Positions 21,131 to 31,895 of a DNA stretch of 64,000 nucleotides are shown piece after piece. Each line of letters opens with the position of its first letter. Position 1 is the first letter of the stretch. The notes beneath the pieces are model-generated. The model saw nothing but the letters and a program-made list of their open reading frames with translations, ran no database searches and was not told where the DNA came from. Both the position numbers and the translations under genes were made by a program. Source of the DNA: Tanypteryx hageni (taxonomy: Eukaryota > Arthropoda > Insecta > Odonata > Petaluridae); contig CM054117.1 in assembly GCA_028673005.1 (NCBI GenBank), forward strand, positions 32,088,561 to 32,152,560. The letters are read 5' to 3'.

Positions 21131-22838
21131 CCTTCATTCATTAAAATATATAAATATGGACAGAATTTCTCCATTTTTATTTTATTCGACGGCTAAAACT
21201 ATTAAATATCTTATTCTTGCAATGTATAGATGTTACACGGAAGGATTTGCCAGAAACATTTCTTTTCGAAATTTTATGGCTTTTTCGTACTCTTTCCGGG
21301 TGTTTCCAAGGCAAACCTCATTGTTGCCTCCGATAAATTAGCGTCTGTTAGGCCTTCAAATAGACGAAAGAATTGTGTTATTCGCTTCGCGCAATGTCAA
21401 ACTTAATAGATTGCAACGTTAATAATTGAAGAATATTATATATTATGTCTTTATTTTACATGTCAGTGATTTTATTGTTAAGCAAACCTCATATGATCAA
21501 CCGATATCATTTCGCATGCCAATTTCACTCAAAACTGGCAAAATTAAGTTTATAATGCGCAAAATAATAAAGTTAAAGATGCCGTACGGTCAGCTAAAAA
21601 GAAAAATAATCTTTTATAGACTTTGATGTGAAGACGAATGATTAAAAACAGAGTTTACGCCACAGGTGTAAATACAACCTGCAAAATAGCGCATCGCTAA
21701 CATTAAAACAAACCACCTAATCTTACGAAAGGGATATATTATGTATACCTATGTAAAATTCGGCATTGTCCGAGCAAACAATGATTTTAAAAATGAAATT
21801 GGATTTTCATATTCACGTACGTCATGCTTACCGCGAGATAATATATCGATCCTGAATGGGACGCGATGAATCGCAACCGCAACATCCTTGTGCGCGGTCT
21901 TCAGCGCGTGCGTTATTTGCGCGGCAAGCGCCATTCAAAAGAAGCTTTTTAAATCATAAAAATCCTTTACGTCGGCTTACAAAAGGGGCACAAAAAAGGA
22001 CATACCGCCCGACCGCAGGAGACTCTCGAGCGCTAAAAAGTGTTTCCTTTTCAGGAACACAAGTGAACTCATCGTGGCCATACCCTAATAGGCGATGTTT
22101 ATCGCTCCCCTCGAAATATTTTTCCTAGGGAAAGCAGATAAAAATCTCGGCGGGGGAGGGGGGAAGATTGCTCACTTATCTTGATTGTGACCGACTCTAA
22201 AACCCGTGGTTTCCTAATACCTCACAATTTCCTTTCCCCACAGCTCGGTGCTTTCAGCCTTTTTATCTCACGCAAAGATCACACAACTTTTTCACACCTT
22301 ATAACTCCTCTTTGTAAAAGAGAGGGAAGGGGTATTCTGGACGCGGCTGTGTCTAGCCTTCATCATTAGTCAGTGCAAGAGAGAGAGACTTGCTGCTTAC
22401 TACTCTTGTTTACCTTCGAGTCCCTTAGTGGCCTTTACTTCCATTTTCCTTCTCCTAAGAGAGAGAGAGAGAGAGAGGAGAAACGACGATTTTTCATGCC
22501 TCATTCGTATTCCTGCGTCGGTGTCCTCGCGGGTGTCCGTTGGGTGGCGCGTGTAGACAATGCACACAGCGCCCCTTGCGGCGGTAGTCTTGTAGGCCTG
22601 AGGGAGCCATGTCCGCGAACAATGCACGAGCTGCGATGTTTTTGACCGGTGTGTTGCATCGGGATGCACTCGCCCGCATGCGCGGCGAGGTGTTAGACTG
22701 GAACGGTGCTTACATAGAAGCGTATGCATTGGACCATAAATATCGGTCATACGCATTCACGATGTCGACGGGGAAGGCATCTGGCTTTTTCATATTGTCG
22801 ACTCTATATCTAGGCCCTTCTGAATCGGAGGTCGGTAG
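21131..22838. other. unassigned DNA with a CpG-rich segment
   Basis: 21131-22480 is mixed, with a GA microsatellite near 22456-22478. 22490-22760 is CpG-rich and carries overlapping ORFs on both strands, plus CCGCATGCGCGG near 22675, an NRF1-like core. An ATG at 22609 opens a 109-codon ORF. None of the proteins is recognised, so I call no gene. Confidence 0.4.
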
Positions 22839-23110
22839 AAGGGGCAGATCCAGAAACTTTCCAAGGGGGGGGGGGGCATCGCCCCAATTGCCCCTCCACC
22901 GTCTTGATTCCGTCTCTGCCGACGACCATGCATTTTGAAAATCCCTATCCCCATCAGAATCTTTCTTTCCCTTGTCATACAGACTTAATCTTCGGTGTAG
23001 AAACAAGGAATGTAGCGCGTAATGAATTTAAGATTGCACCAAGTGGAGGACAATGGGATCGTCCATGGGGAGGGCGATCGCCCCCCCCCTCCCCCTTGGA
23101 TTTGCCACTG
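22839..23110. mobile_element. hAT-type MITE 7 with G-run/C-run arms
   Basis: 272 bp flanked by GTCGGTAG (22831-22838) and GTCGGTAT (23111-23118), 7 of 8 identical. The left end AAGGGGCAGATCC pairs with the right end, in reverse complement CAGTGGCAAATCC. Each terminus is followed by a long G run then GC(G)ATCGCCCC. No ORF of its own. Confidence 0.7.
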
Positions 23111-23118
23111 GTCGGTAT

Positions 23119-25320
23119 GCAATATTTGAGAGGCGTATGTATAACTTTGCCAGATGAAGCATTAAAACGAACAAAATTATAATATTGCACCAAAACGCGT
23201 GCACATTTTGAGAGTTCGGTCATTTTAAAAAAATAATGTCCTTCTGTATGCTTTCAGCACAAAAGAAAAATTCAATTATTCGTAAATATTTTTCTAAAAA
23301 TAAATGATGAAACATTCACGAAAAACTCCAAGAAATTAGCCTTGGGGAAGCATATTTTTGTAGCTAACTTCCGCATTGCGGTTTGAGATTCATTAATTCA
23401 TTTTATTACTTTATATCATGTAAAATTTTTGATAGCATTAGTTAAATAATAATTTAACATAATTTCGCAAGCAAGTAAAAATTTTCCATTTCTCTCTCCA
23501 ATTTTCTACAATTGTGTTATCTAACAGCAGGCACTGTTGTAATAAAGTTTATATCTGTCTCAATTTTTTCTCTTAAATAGATTGTAATAGCTTTCATGCA
23601 TATGATTTGACATGGATTTTTGTTTAGTCGTATAACACGAGAATCGGTGAAGATTGGTGGGTTAGCGAGTTGCCTGGAGAAATCCATTTTGCACGCATAA
23701 AATATCCTCGCGCAAATAAGGGATGAAAAATACAGATTTCCTCCTACTTAGGCTTACGTTTACTTCAGAAAAAGACAGGTATCGTATAACAATAAAGTTG
23801 ACGAATTTTATCTTACATGTCTGTATTGACCCGAATGATTATATTTGGGATATTTTTATTAAAATTTCCAGCAACGATTTAATACTCTATGACTGACTTA
23901 CCACAACGCAATAATCACCGAATAGATTAAAATGAAAGTATAAATAACGCTAATAATTTACTGGAATTATTTAAGGGAACATGACTGAAGTTATCCTGTT
24001 CGTATAATGGGTAATCGGTACCGTTGAACAAATGAAATACCTATTAAAAAGAATTAGTTTTTGAAGCAAATAACTTTGCCAAGTCTTAACGCATTCTATG
24101 TTAACGCGTTGCTTAACCTTTGCAGTGATGTTTGTTGCGTCACTTTTCCACATTCGCCACTGAGGCGTTTAATTAATCATCGGGCAAAATGACAATAGCT
24201 ACAAATTAGGTTCAGAAACAAATTATGCCGACATCGGTTCCGCAAAAGCGCAAATCGGCCGCAAAGGAAATGAGTCAGCGATCGAGAATAATTTCGATAC
24301 GCTCATAAACGACTTCTCGCAGTCATCTCTCGCCCCAAGGAAAATCTGAGAGGAAGAGGCAGGTGTATCGCTATGCGGAGGGAGAGGGGGGTGAGCAGTG
24401 ATGTCATCGGACTATATGTCCCGAATGCAAACTGGCATGAAGAAAAGGGGGAGGGGGGGTGGGGAAGATGGCCGACACACGACGTGGATGAAAATCTCCG
24501 GAATAAAAATTAGAAACGCGGATGGAAGCATAGGAGGAGACGAACGATGTCGACGAAACAAAAGAATAGCTCCAAGAAAAATAAGAAAGAGCCGAATAAA
24601 TTGTGTTTCCCCCTCTTCTCTCTGGTTTTCAGATCAGTAGGATTTCGCCTCGCTACGGCAAGAGACACTGCGAACGCGCGTGAGATCTTGGGGGGAGCGC
24701 GTGTACCTTTGGATGATAACATATTGCACCGGGGTAAAAATAACGCGGAAGATTTCTCGTCGGTTTGAAAGACGGATGGGAAGATTGGACGGAGAGGATG
24801 GGAGGCCCCATTTAACCGAACGAGCGGAAGGAAGATGAAATCAGCAAATGAGAGTTGGAAAAGATGAAGAGGAGATCACTGCGAGTGGAAAGAGGGTGAG
24901 AGGAGCAGGGTTATCGAAGCGCCGCGTGATTTGAAATGATGGGGAGTCTTTGAGGGCAAGGAGAGAGCACAAGGAGAAGAGAGATAGAGAGAGGGATCAA
25001 GAAAGAGGCATGGAAGGATGGGGAATAATAATCGCCACCCTGATTGGAGGATTAATTACCTCCTTGTGATTCTGATCGATCGATTTCAGTGATTGGATTT
25101 ACCGTGAGTGTTTTATTGGTGGTAATACGCGATTGATCTGAAAAAAAAGATTTTAAATTGCTATAATTGTTTGAGAGAATCTCGTCGCGCCAACAGTTAC
25201 GCAATTATATTTCATCGGAAAAAGTCAGCAGTTTCGCCGGCGAAACGCAAACAATGTCGCTAATACGCAGTGTTATTAAATAAACTGTATAAAAGTATAT
25301 TGTAGATACTCTTTCGCTGA
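23119..25320. other. unassigned DNA with a purine-rich block
   Basis: 23119-24230 is AT-rich and featureless. 24230-25020 becomes purine-rich with AGATGGCCGAC near 24467, GA repeats and CpG. No coding sequence is supported. Confidence 0.4.
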
Positions 25321-25356
25321 AGAAGGGCATAGGCCCGATAAGCTCCAACTCCGTCA

Positions 25357-25566
25357 GTGGGAGCTTTCGCATATCCATCTCCTAAACTCCTTCACTCCCC
25401 CAGGCCTCAACCTTCGATAGCTTTTCACACCCTTTCTGTCTTCTTCCAACACCCTACCCATCCCCAACCTCCTCCGTTTCCTCCAATCCTCGACCTTTCC
25501 GCACTACCCTTCCACCCCCATGCCTCCACCCAGTGTCACCGCCATCAGTTCTCTCTCTGTAGCTGA
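25357..25566 (+). pseudogene. C-terminal tail of Penelope-like ORF, left arm
   Basis: A 69-codon reading ending in CHRHQFSLCS and a stop, collinear with the C-terminal part of the minus-strand ORF at 26008-26364. It lacks the GIY-YIG motif portion, because homology begins just after that part. It is a truncated inverted copy and is not expected to encode a functional product. Confidence 0.6.
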
Positions 25567-25760
25567 AGAAGGAGTAGTTCCGAAAGCTTTACGTTTGTGA
25601 TGTTTCTGTGTTTTTGTGTTATTTTACGTGTGTCGCTTCGACATCCCCGGGGCCTCGCCAACCTGAAGTCGTCTGATTGGTGAGTGCTCACTGGGTTTCC
25701 TCATCCCAACACCTTGTTGACATCCATATATTCATTTTACCTTTCCTTTTCCGTAAGTTG

Positions 25761-25761
<1 letters not shown>

Positions 25762-25812
<51 letters not shown>
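25762..25812. repeat. (TA)n at the centre of the Penelope-like palindrome
   Basis: About 51 bp of TA separating two inverted arms. The GTTATATA / ATATCAGC edges join directly to CTTACGGAAAAGGAAAGGT-type arm sequence. Confidence 0.98.
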
Positions 25813-25815
<3 letters not shown>

Positions 25816-26007
25816 CTTACGGAAAAGGAAAGGTAAAATGGATATATAGATGGCAACAAGGTGTTGGGATGAGGAAACCCAGTGAACACTCACCAATCGG
25901 ACGACTTCAGGTTGGCGAGGCCCCGGGGATGTCGAAGCGACACACGTAAAAGAACAATTAAACACAGAAACACCACAAACGTAGAAGCTTTCGGAATTAT
26001 TCCTTCA

Positions 26008-26364
26008 TCAGCTACAGAGAGAGAACTGATGGCGGTGACACTGGGTGGAGGCATGGGGGTGGAAGGGTAGTGCGGAAAGGTCGAAGATTGGAGGATACGG
26101 AGGGGGTTGGGGATTGGTAGGGGGTTGGGAGAAGACAGAAAGGGAGTGAAAAGCTATCGAAGGTTGAGGCCAGGGGGAGTGAAGGAGTTTAGGAGATGGA
26201 TATGTGAAAGCTCCCACTGACGGAGTTGGGGAGCCGAAGCATTGTCGGGGAGAGTGCGAATGACTCACTGTGAAGCAGTTGTTAAACTTTAAATTATGTT
26301 TGTTCGCATGAACGGCCACCGGCAGCGGTCGTTTGAGAATGACGCTGTTGTGGTGGCCGTTCAT
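26008..26364 (-). pseudogene. Penelope-like element, GIY-YIG nuclease C-terminal fragment
   Basis: 118 codons. The first ~45 residues include MNGHH, PVAVHANKHNLKFNNCF and a following Val-Ser, the order typical of the GIY-YIG endonuclease end of Penelope-like polyproteins (R-x-N-G-H, then P-V-A-x-H, then an H-x-L-x-F segment). The remaining ~70 residues are Pro/Ser-rich and end CHRHQFSLCS. In an intact element this domain nicks DNA for reverse transcription. Upstream in frame there is a stop and then (TA)n, so the reverse transcriptase and the GIY/YIG strand itself are missing. The family call is fairly firm; activity is not expected. Confidence 0.65.
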
Positions 26365-26397
26365 GCGGATGTTTTCTCATCCCAACACCTTGTTGCC

Positions 26398-26419
26398 ATA
26401 TATATATATATATATATAT
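26398..26419. repeat. (TA)n at the truncated end of the Penelope-like fragment
   Basis: Short TA tract joined directly to the TGTTGCCA sequence shared with the arms. Confidence 0.95.
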
Positions 26420-26429
26420 GCATAGTTGA

Positions 26430-28879
26430 ATTTCATTTGTATCATTTTATATACGATTATGAAGACACATGAACTCGTGGAGTTATACAGTTATGTGAAT
26501 GGGATAATCTTTATTCCATGCAGCTAGTCCCAGTCCCGTTTTTACTATCAGTTATGTTAATTGCACGGGTATACACTCGATTAACGATTTAAATACAAGG
26601 TATCCTGTAGAACCAAGGTGTTTGACTTTTTAATGGGAATACTACAAAAAAAACTTCCCTAAAGGATCTTGTTTTTCTAAAGAATATTCTTAGGGATGTA
26701 CAATACACCGCCCATCGTACCCGTACGACATTTTACTCTTCTTTCCTTTGGCCCTCGAGAGGGCGCGCTGGTGTAAATAGTGCGCCAATTTCACTAATTT
26801 CAATGTGGCAACACTGCTTTGTCTGACATCATCTTAGACTTTGTGTATTCCTTCAGTGTCATTCTGACTTTCAATAAAAAAGTGTCACATTTCAAAGAGC
26901 TGTAGCAACGTTTATAATCGGAGCGATAATAGTGGAAGTCATCTCTGTCGTACAGAATACGCCACGCGCCTGGTCGTGGAAAGTTGGTTTGCTTTATTTT
27001 AGTTCTTCAAACAGATGCAGCTGTGTATACAATAACCAATTTCATTAATTTGTATTGGGCAAAAGTCTACATGCCTAATCCCTATTGATCTTCGTGTATT
27101 CTTTAAATCTTCTTTTGTTGTTTTTGTTTTGTTTTGTGATAAAGGTGTCATTTTTCAAAGTGCTGCTCTATCGTCTCCTATTAGACACAACCATTCAATG
27201 TGATTCTTGCAATCAATTTTCTTGCAAGAAGCATGTCGAAGCGGCATATATTTTTTGATGCATGTAATGCTGAAGAGTGTATTTCAGATTAATAATGGTT
27301 ATATTGTAATGGATACTAAGATTTGTTTGTTATAATATTAAATTATTTTTTATTTGAATTCAATTTATGTTTAACCAAGAAGAAGAAGGTCATGTAACGG
27401 AAAAGGGCGCTCCTGCTCGAGGGTTAAACATGGGGATAACAGAGGACCAAGAGCGCAAAGAGCAAATAGTACTTGAAAAAATGTCCGCAGACAACGAGAG
27501 CCCACTGTATTGGCAGCGGAGTAATTCGGAAATAAGTGAAACTTATATCCTGAATCAAACAAGTGATTTGGGTATCGACTACAAATATAAACAAACAATA
27601 TATTGATATCGGCTGTCCGCTCCGTCCTGTGAAATATCTCCAAAGATTAGTGAACAATCCCAATAAATGGATACTAACTAATAAACGTGATACGCATAGT
27701 AAAACAAATCGTCACCATCTGCAGAACTATTTTTAACATGACCGTTACTATTTTTTTATTATTTTACCACACTAATTGTGTAACGTTACCCTCAAAATTG
27801 TGGAAGGACAACCTTAATACATCAGTGGATTAAAATATACGATAAAAATGAGATCACATTGGCAACTTTGAGCGTCTTTAGATATTCACAGTGGGTCTTT
27901 TTGGCAATAAGTAGGTACCTTCTGTCACGAATTATAATCATTTATGTCATGATTATAATCTCGCGAGAATATTCAAGAGGATTCGATGCGACCAAGGCAA
28001 AGAAGCTGAAACCTTCAGTAACGTAATGTATGAATGAAGGATTCGAATTATAGCTGAATGGCTTATAATATTGCAATAAGCCAGATTTACCATGATCAAC
28101 GCGAAACACTGTGCACATTACCATATTATTGCATCAAATAAAAAAGCATAATATTTCTTGCTCCAATCAGACCGTAAAGATAAAAATGTTTTCGGAGAAA
28201 AAATATATGCTCACGAAGAGTGATAATAAAACGCAATAAAAATTGAGAAGAAGGCTCATAATGTTTCATACTTCTTTGAACCGGAAAATATGGCAAGCTT
28301 TTCCTGCACCCATCCACCGTGTAGGAAGTCGTTGGCTTGAGTCATGCGCTACTTGGATACGCGCCGCAAATGTTTCTTTTCCTTTTTAATTTTACGAGTT
28401 TAGTCGACCTACGCATTTCCTGGTGGAAATATAAAAAATATCGATCCCTGACCCAACCCAACGATAAAAGCAGATGAGAAAGGGCAGTGAGCATGCAGAA
28501 AGAAAGAGAAAGCGATATATGTACATACTATACTACACGCTACTATATATATGGCCTACCGGAAGTGACGCCCTAACTGGACGCGCATACTTTCTCGCAA
28601 ATTTATTATTTTATTTACGCACCCTCCAATCGAATCGGCGGCTCCTTTTGTGAGCGATCGTGAGGCAAACACCTGGCGATCGAAACGCTTGCTATATGCC
28701 TCGTGGTGTCGCATACACATAGCGTTGCATGTTCGGAATGCAGAAAAAACTATGATCCGCACCCACTTCCAATGAGACGCGTGAGAATTAAGTACGTGGA
28801 GATGCGAGGGCAATCCAGAAAGCAAGTGCTATATTGAGGTCAAAAAGAAATTACGTAAAAGTGTCATATTCTCTCGCAA
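26430..28879. other. unassigned DNA containing a diverged tandem duplication
   Basis: Around 26771-26910 and 27023-27170 two diverged copies of a ~140-bp segment follow each other (period about 252 bp). Shared blocks are CCAATTTCA(C/T)TAATTT, (T/C)GTGTATTC and GTGTCA...TTTCAAAG(A/T)GCTG. A 79-codon ORF at 27367-27606 and others nearby match no family. The rest is unassigned. Confidence 0.45.
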
Positions 28880-29367
28880 TTAACCCATTTCTGCCTAGTG
28901 TGGCATATATGTTACGTTTTATATTTATCAATACTAAAAGAAAGGTATTAATAAATTAGGTTCATAGTACTTTTTTCAACCATGTCTATTGCACTTATTG
29001 CTTCAGCTGTTTTGGCATTGCTGCAGTTAATTGCACTGTACTGCAGCAGTTCTACGGAAGCAATGGAACGAGTAAAAAAATTTTTAAAGGTTATTTGTTT
29101 AATTTTTGATGAAAATTGTATCTTTATGCCAAAAGAAATAAAATTCCATTCCTATTAAATATTTTTGAGGCCCTTTTAACGTAATAAATGTTTGATTGAT
29201 GTGATTATTTGAGTATGTGACATATATGTCACATATTCTATATCGAAAATGGATTATTGCAATTCTTGCTTAACGGGTAAAATATGTTTATTGGTTAATT
29301 ATGAACAAATGTATAGTAAAAATTTATTTTTAATAAAAAAGTAAAAATTCAGGCAGAAATGGGTTAA
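28880..29367. mobile_element. piggyBac-type MITE
   Basis: 480 bp between TTAA at 28880-28883 and TTAA at 29364-29367. The terminal inverted repeats are exact over CCCATTTCTGCCT. TTAA target duplication with short TIRs beginning CCC is the signature of the piggyBac superfamily. The interior contains TGTGACATATATGTCACA, an 18-bp perfect palindrome near 29217. No transposase ORF, so it depends on a partner element for movement. Confidence 0.85.
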
Positions 29368-31544
29368 TGAGCGATCTGAAAATTTACGGTCAATCCGCGA
29401 AGTGGCGATAACAGCGGTAGGTGGCGATAGTAACGTTTTATTTATAATAAGCTACATAATAAATTATACGAATCAAACTATATACTACAGGATGCGTTTC
29501 GGTTCCTTTGTTCAGCATAACTTTTAATATTGCGTTAACAAGTTGTTGACGTTCCGCTTTTTAACGTTTAAAAGCTGAGCATAAGATGCTTTACGTAAAG
29601 ATCGTGTGCAACCGCTTGCATAATTCAATGGAAATCGCCATAATTAAAAATATATTGCCAAATGATATATATAGTTAGATATTTTCGGGTAAATATACCA
29701 ATTAATATGTGTGATCGAAAGACTTGAAGGGTTGAAAAAGAGAGAGAACGAGATCAGGAAATTCGATTGTGAACACGCATTTTCCCAAAGAAATTCAAAT
29801 TATCGACTGGAGTATATCTGTAATAAATTTTCGAAAGTTTGGATATTTGTGCGGCCGCACTTCAACAACTACCGAACGTAAGAACAAGAAGGTTTTGTTT
29901 TAACCGCATTAAGAAGGATAGCGAAACCGATGTGATTGACATTTTTGATTTAAAAAATTCCATTCTTTTTCATTTTTTCTCCACAAATTACAAGTGTAAA
30001 GTGTATATTTAGGCTTGGTAGGATTCGATTTAAATCGAAAAACGTCGATTTTTTAAAAAACTTTTAAATTGACGAAAATGAATAGTCCTCGATAAGGGTC
30101 GATTTTCCAACAAGATGGAAAAGTATACCTCCAAAAACCTATGCTGAATTATAATATTCAAGTCGTTTCTGTTTACTTAATTCACAATATTATTTCCCGC
30201 CTACGATTTCGTTCCTTTACTGCGCTTGCATTAACAGTGAGACTGAAAGAACTCAAATGTGCGTCTTTTTGAAAAGCTCATTCTTCTACCCTGAACAAGC
30301 GGGTAGTCGCAAGGCTCTAGGCTAGTTTTGAGAAGACCCGTTTCTTAGCCCTTTTGAGGTTTTTGAGATTATATTTGCGGACCTAATGGTGGGACATTCC
30401 ACGGACCTCTCTATACCGCCAAGGTTATTGGTATGTCCCGCTTAGAGTTCCTCGAGGTTCGGAAGAAAGTAATTTCGGTGGCCGTTTTACTACCCCTTCC
30501 ACGCATCTATCCCGTGGAGTGTATTCCTGGAACAAATGTTTCTCGATTGCTTGTAGGGTTTTTCCTATAGATGGACGTTGTTGTATGCACTTTCACCCCT
30601 CCTCTGTATGCAATGAACCCACTCTTTCGGCAGTCTTTCTGTAAAAGTTATCCAGGAAGGATCGTTCCGCTCTTTTGCTTTTAGCTCCTTCATCCTTTAC
30701 CACAGGTTAATAAATTTCAATTTATATATAATGCTTTTAAAAAAGGTGCTCATAAATTAGCAATCGTTGCTTAAAATTTAAGAGGGATTAAGGATTAATA
30801 TTTATTTGCCATTTGTTGTAAAATATTTTGCCTATTGGAAAACACATTTCAATCGGGATTTGAGGTAAGACTGTTGATCGAGTGCTGAGTAATTAAGTTT
30901 AATTTTTCTCTGTATATTTTTTGTTAAATAAAGATAATATTTAGTACAGTGATGAAATATATCAAATGATACAAAGTAAAGTATTAGACAGTTCTTTTTT
31001 GACAGCTAAAATATTATTGTGATAATTAATGTTTTTTCCTCAATTAGACCTTTATTGGCATCAACGAATGTCTAAAAGCCTTTAAGATGAACTCGCAAAT
31101 TCTTTTTTTAAAGAATGTTTCTCGGCAAAAGAAAGAGAATATTGTTCGAATTTCAAGAGGTAAAGCATAATTTACTGTCTACATTCGCGAAATAATATAT
31201 TTGTCAATGACGCGATTGGAAGAATTACTGTACGAAATCAAAAATATGTCGATTTGGAAATACCAGCTTACGATATTTGAGATTAAAAATATACTGTTTC
31301 AGTGTGGTAGAACGGTATGCAAGGTTTTGATTTAATCATCAAGATTCAGCCGTGAATAAGCTATTAATACGTATGTTTTCTCATATAGGTTGGTTGTCGA
31401 AATCATCACGTTTGGCAAAATTTGTGAAGAAAGAAGTGAAAATACAAGAACAAGAAATATCGTTTCGTGTTCGCACATTGAACTTTTTCTGCACTAACTA
31501 TTTTTTGTTACTTAAAGTGGTAAGTTTTCAAGTCAAAATATTCT

Positions 31545-31546
<2 letters not shown>
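29368..31546. other. unassigned AT-rich DNA
   Basis: No gene supported. 30290-30710 is of more balanced composition and reads like the interior of an old repeat or unique sequence, but no coding frame could be followed. CAAGATGGAAAAGT at about 30110 recurs at about 51724. Confidence 0.4.

Positions 31547-31593
<47 letters not shown>
31547..31593. repeat. (TA)n microsatellite left of Penelope-like arm
   Basis: Uninterrupted TA repeat that joins directly to GTGTTTTTACGT, homologous to the arm sequence at 25608-25631. Confidence 0.97.
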
Positions 31594-31596
<3 letters not shown>

Positions 31597-31705
31597 GTTT
31601 TTACGTATCCTTGACGCCCTCAACAGCTCGCCAACTTGGTCTTCAACTTTGTAAGTGTCCAATGGGTTTCCTTCAACAGTGTTTTCACCATCATCACTAC
31701 CTTTC

Positions 31706-31744
<39 letters not shown>

Positions 31745-31895
31745 TTACGGAAGAGAAAATTAAATGGGCTAAATGGATGGCAACAAGTTGTTGGGATAAG
31801 GAAGCCCAGTGAACACTCACCAATAAGATGACTTCAGGTTGGCGGGCTGCTGGGGGTGTCGAAGGGACACGCGTAAAACACACACAAAAACAATT
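31594..31895. mobile_element. second Penelope-like inverted arm pair
   Basis: A plus-oriented arm (31594-31710: TACG...GACGCCCTC...CTCGCCAACTTG...GGGTTTCC...CTACCTTTCC) and a minus-oriented arm (31743-31895: CTTACGGAAGAG...GGCAACAAGTTGTTGGGAT...CACTCACCAATAAGATGA) flank a (TA)n core at 31711-31742. Both correspond to the inner part of the arms at 25.6-25.9 kb, more diverged. No ORF tail is retained. Confidence 0.65.
31711..31742. repeat. (TA)n core of the second arm pair
   Basis: TA repeat between the two inverted arms, as at 25762-25812. Confidence 0.97.

Larger units (their letters stand above)
25321..26420. mobile_element. Penelope-like element remnant with inverted arms
   Basis: Two ~420-bp arms (about 25341-25761 and 25813-26236) are inverted copies of one another around a (TA)n core at 25762-25812. 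Beyond the right arm the minus strand continues into a readable GIY-YIG nuclease fragment ending at another (TA)n, 26398-26419. Both arms carry the C-terminal end of that ORF, then GCTGAAGAAGG or CTGATGAAGG with CCGAAAGCTT. Penelope-like elements encode reverse transcriptase plus GIY-YIG and often have repeated pseudo-LTRs in direct or inverted arrangement, which this matches. The reverse transcriptase is absent, so it is a 5'-truncated pair. Confidence 0.75.

Noticed and set aside
30106..30130. Second copy of the 51.7-kb insertion (shared CAAGATGGAAAAGT)
   Set aside because: Similarity is limited to about 20 bp and does not extend, so chance cannot be excluded.
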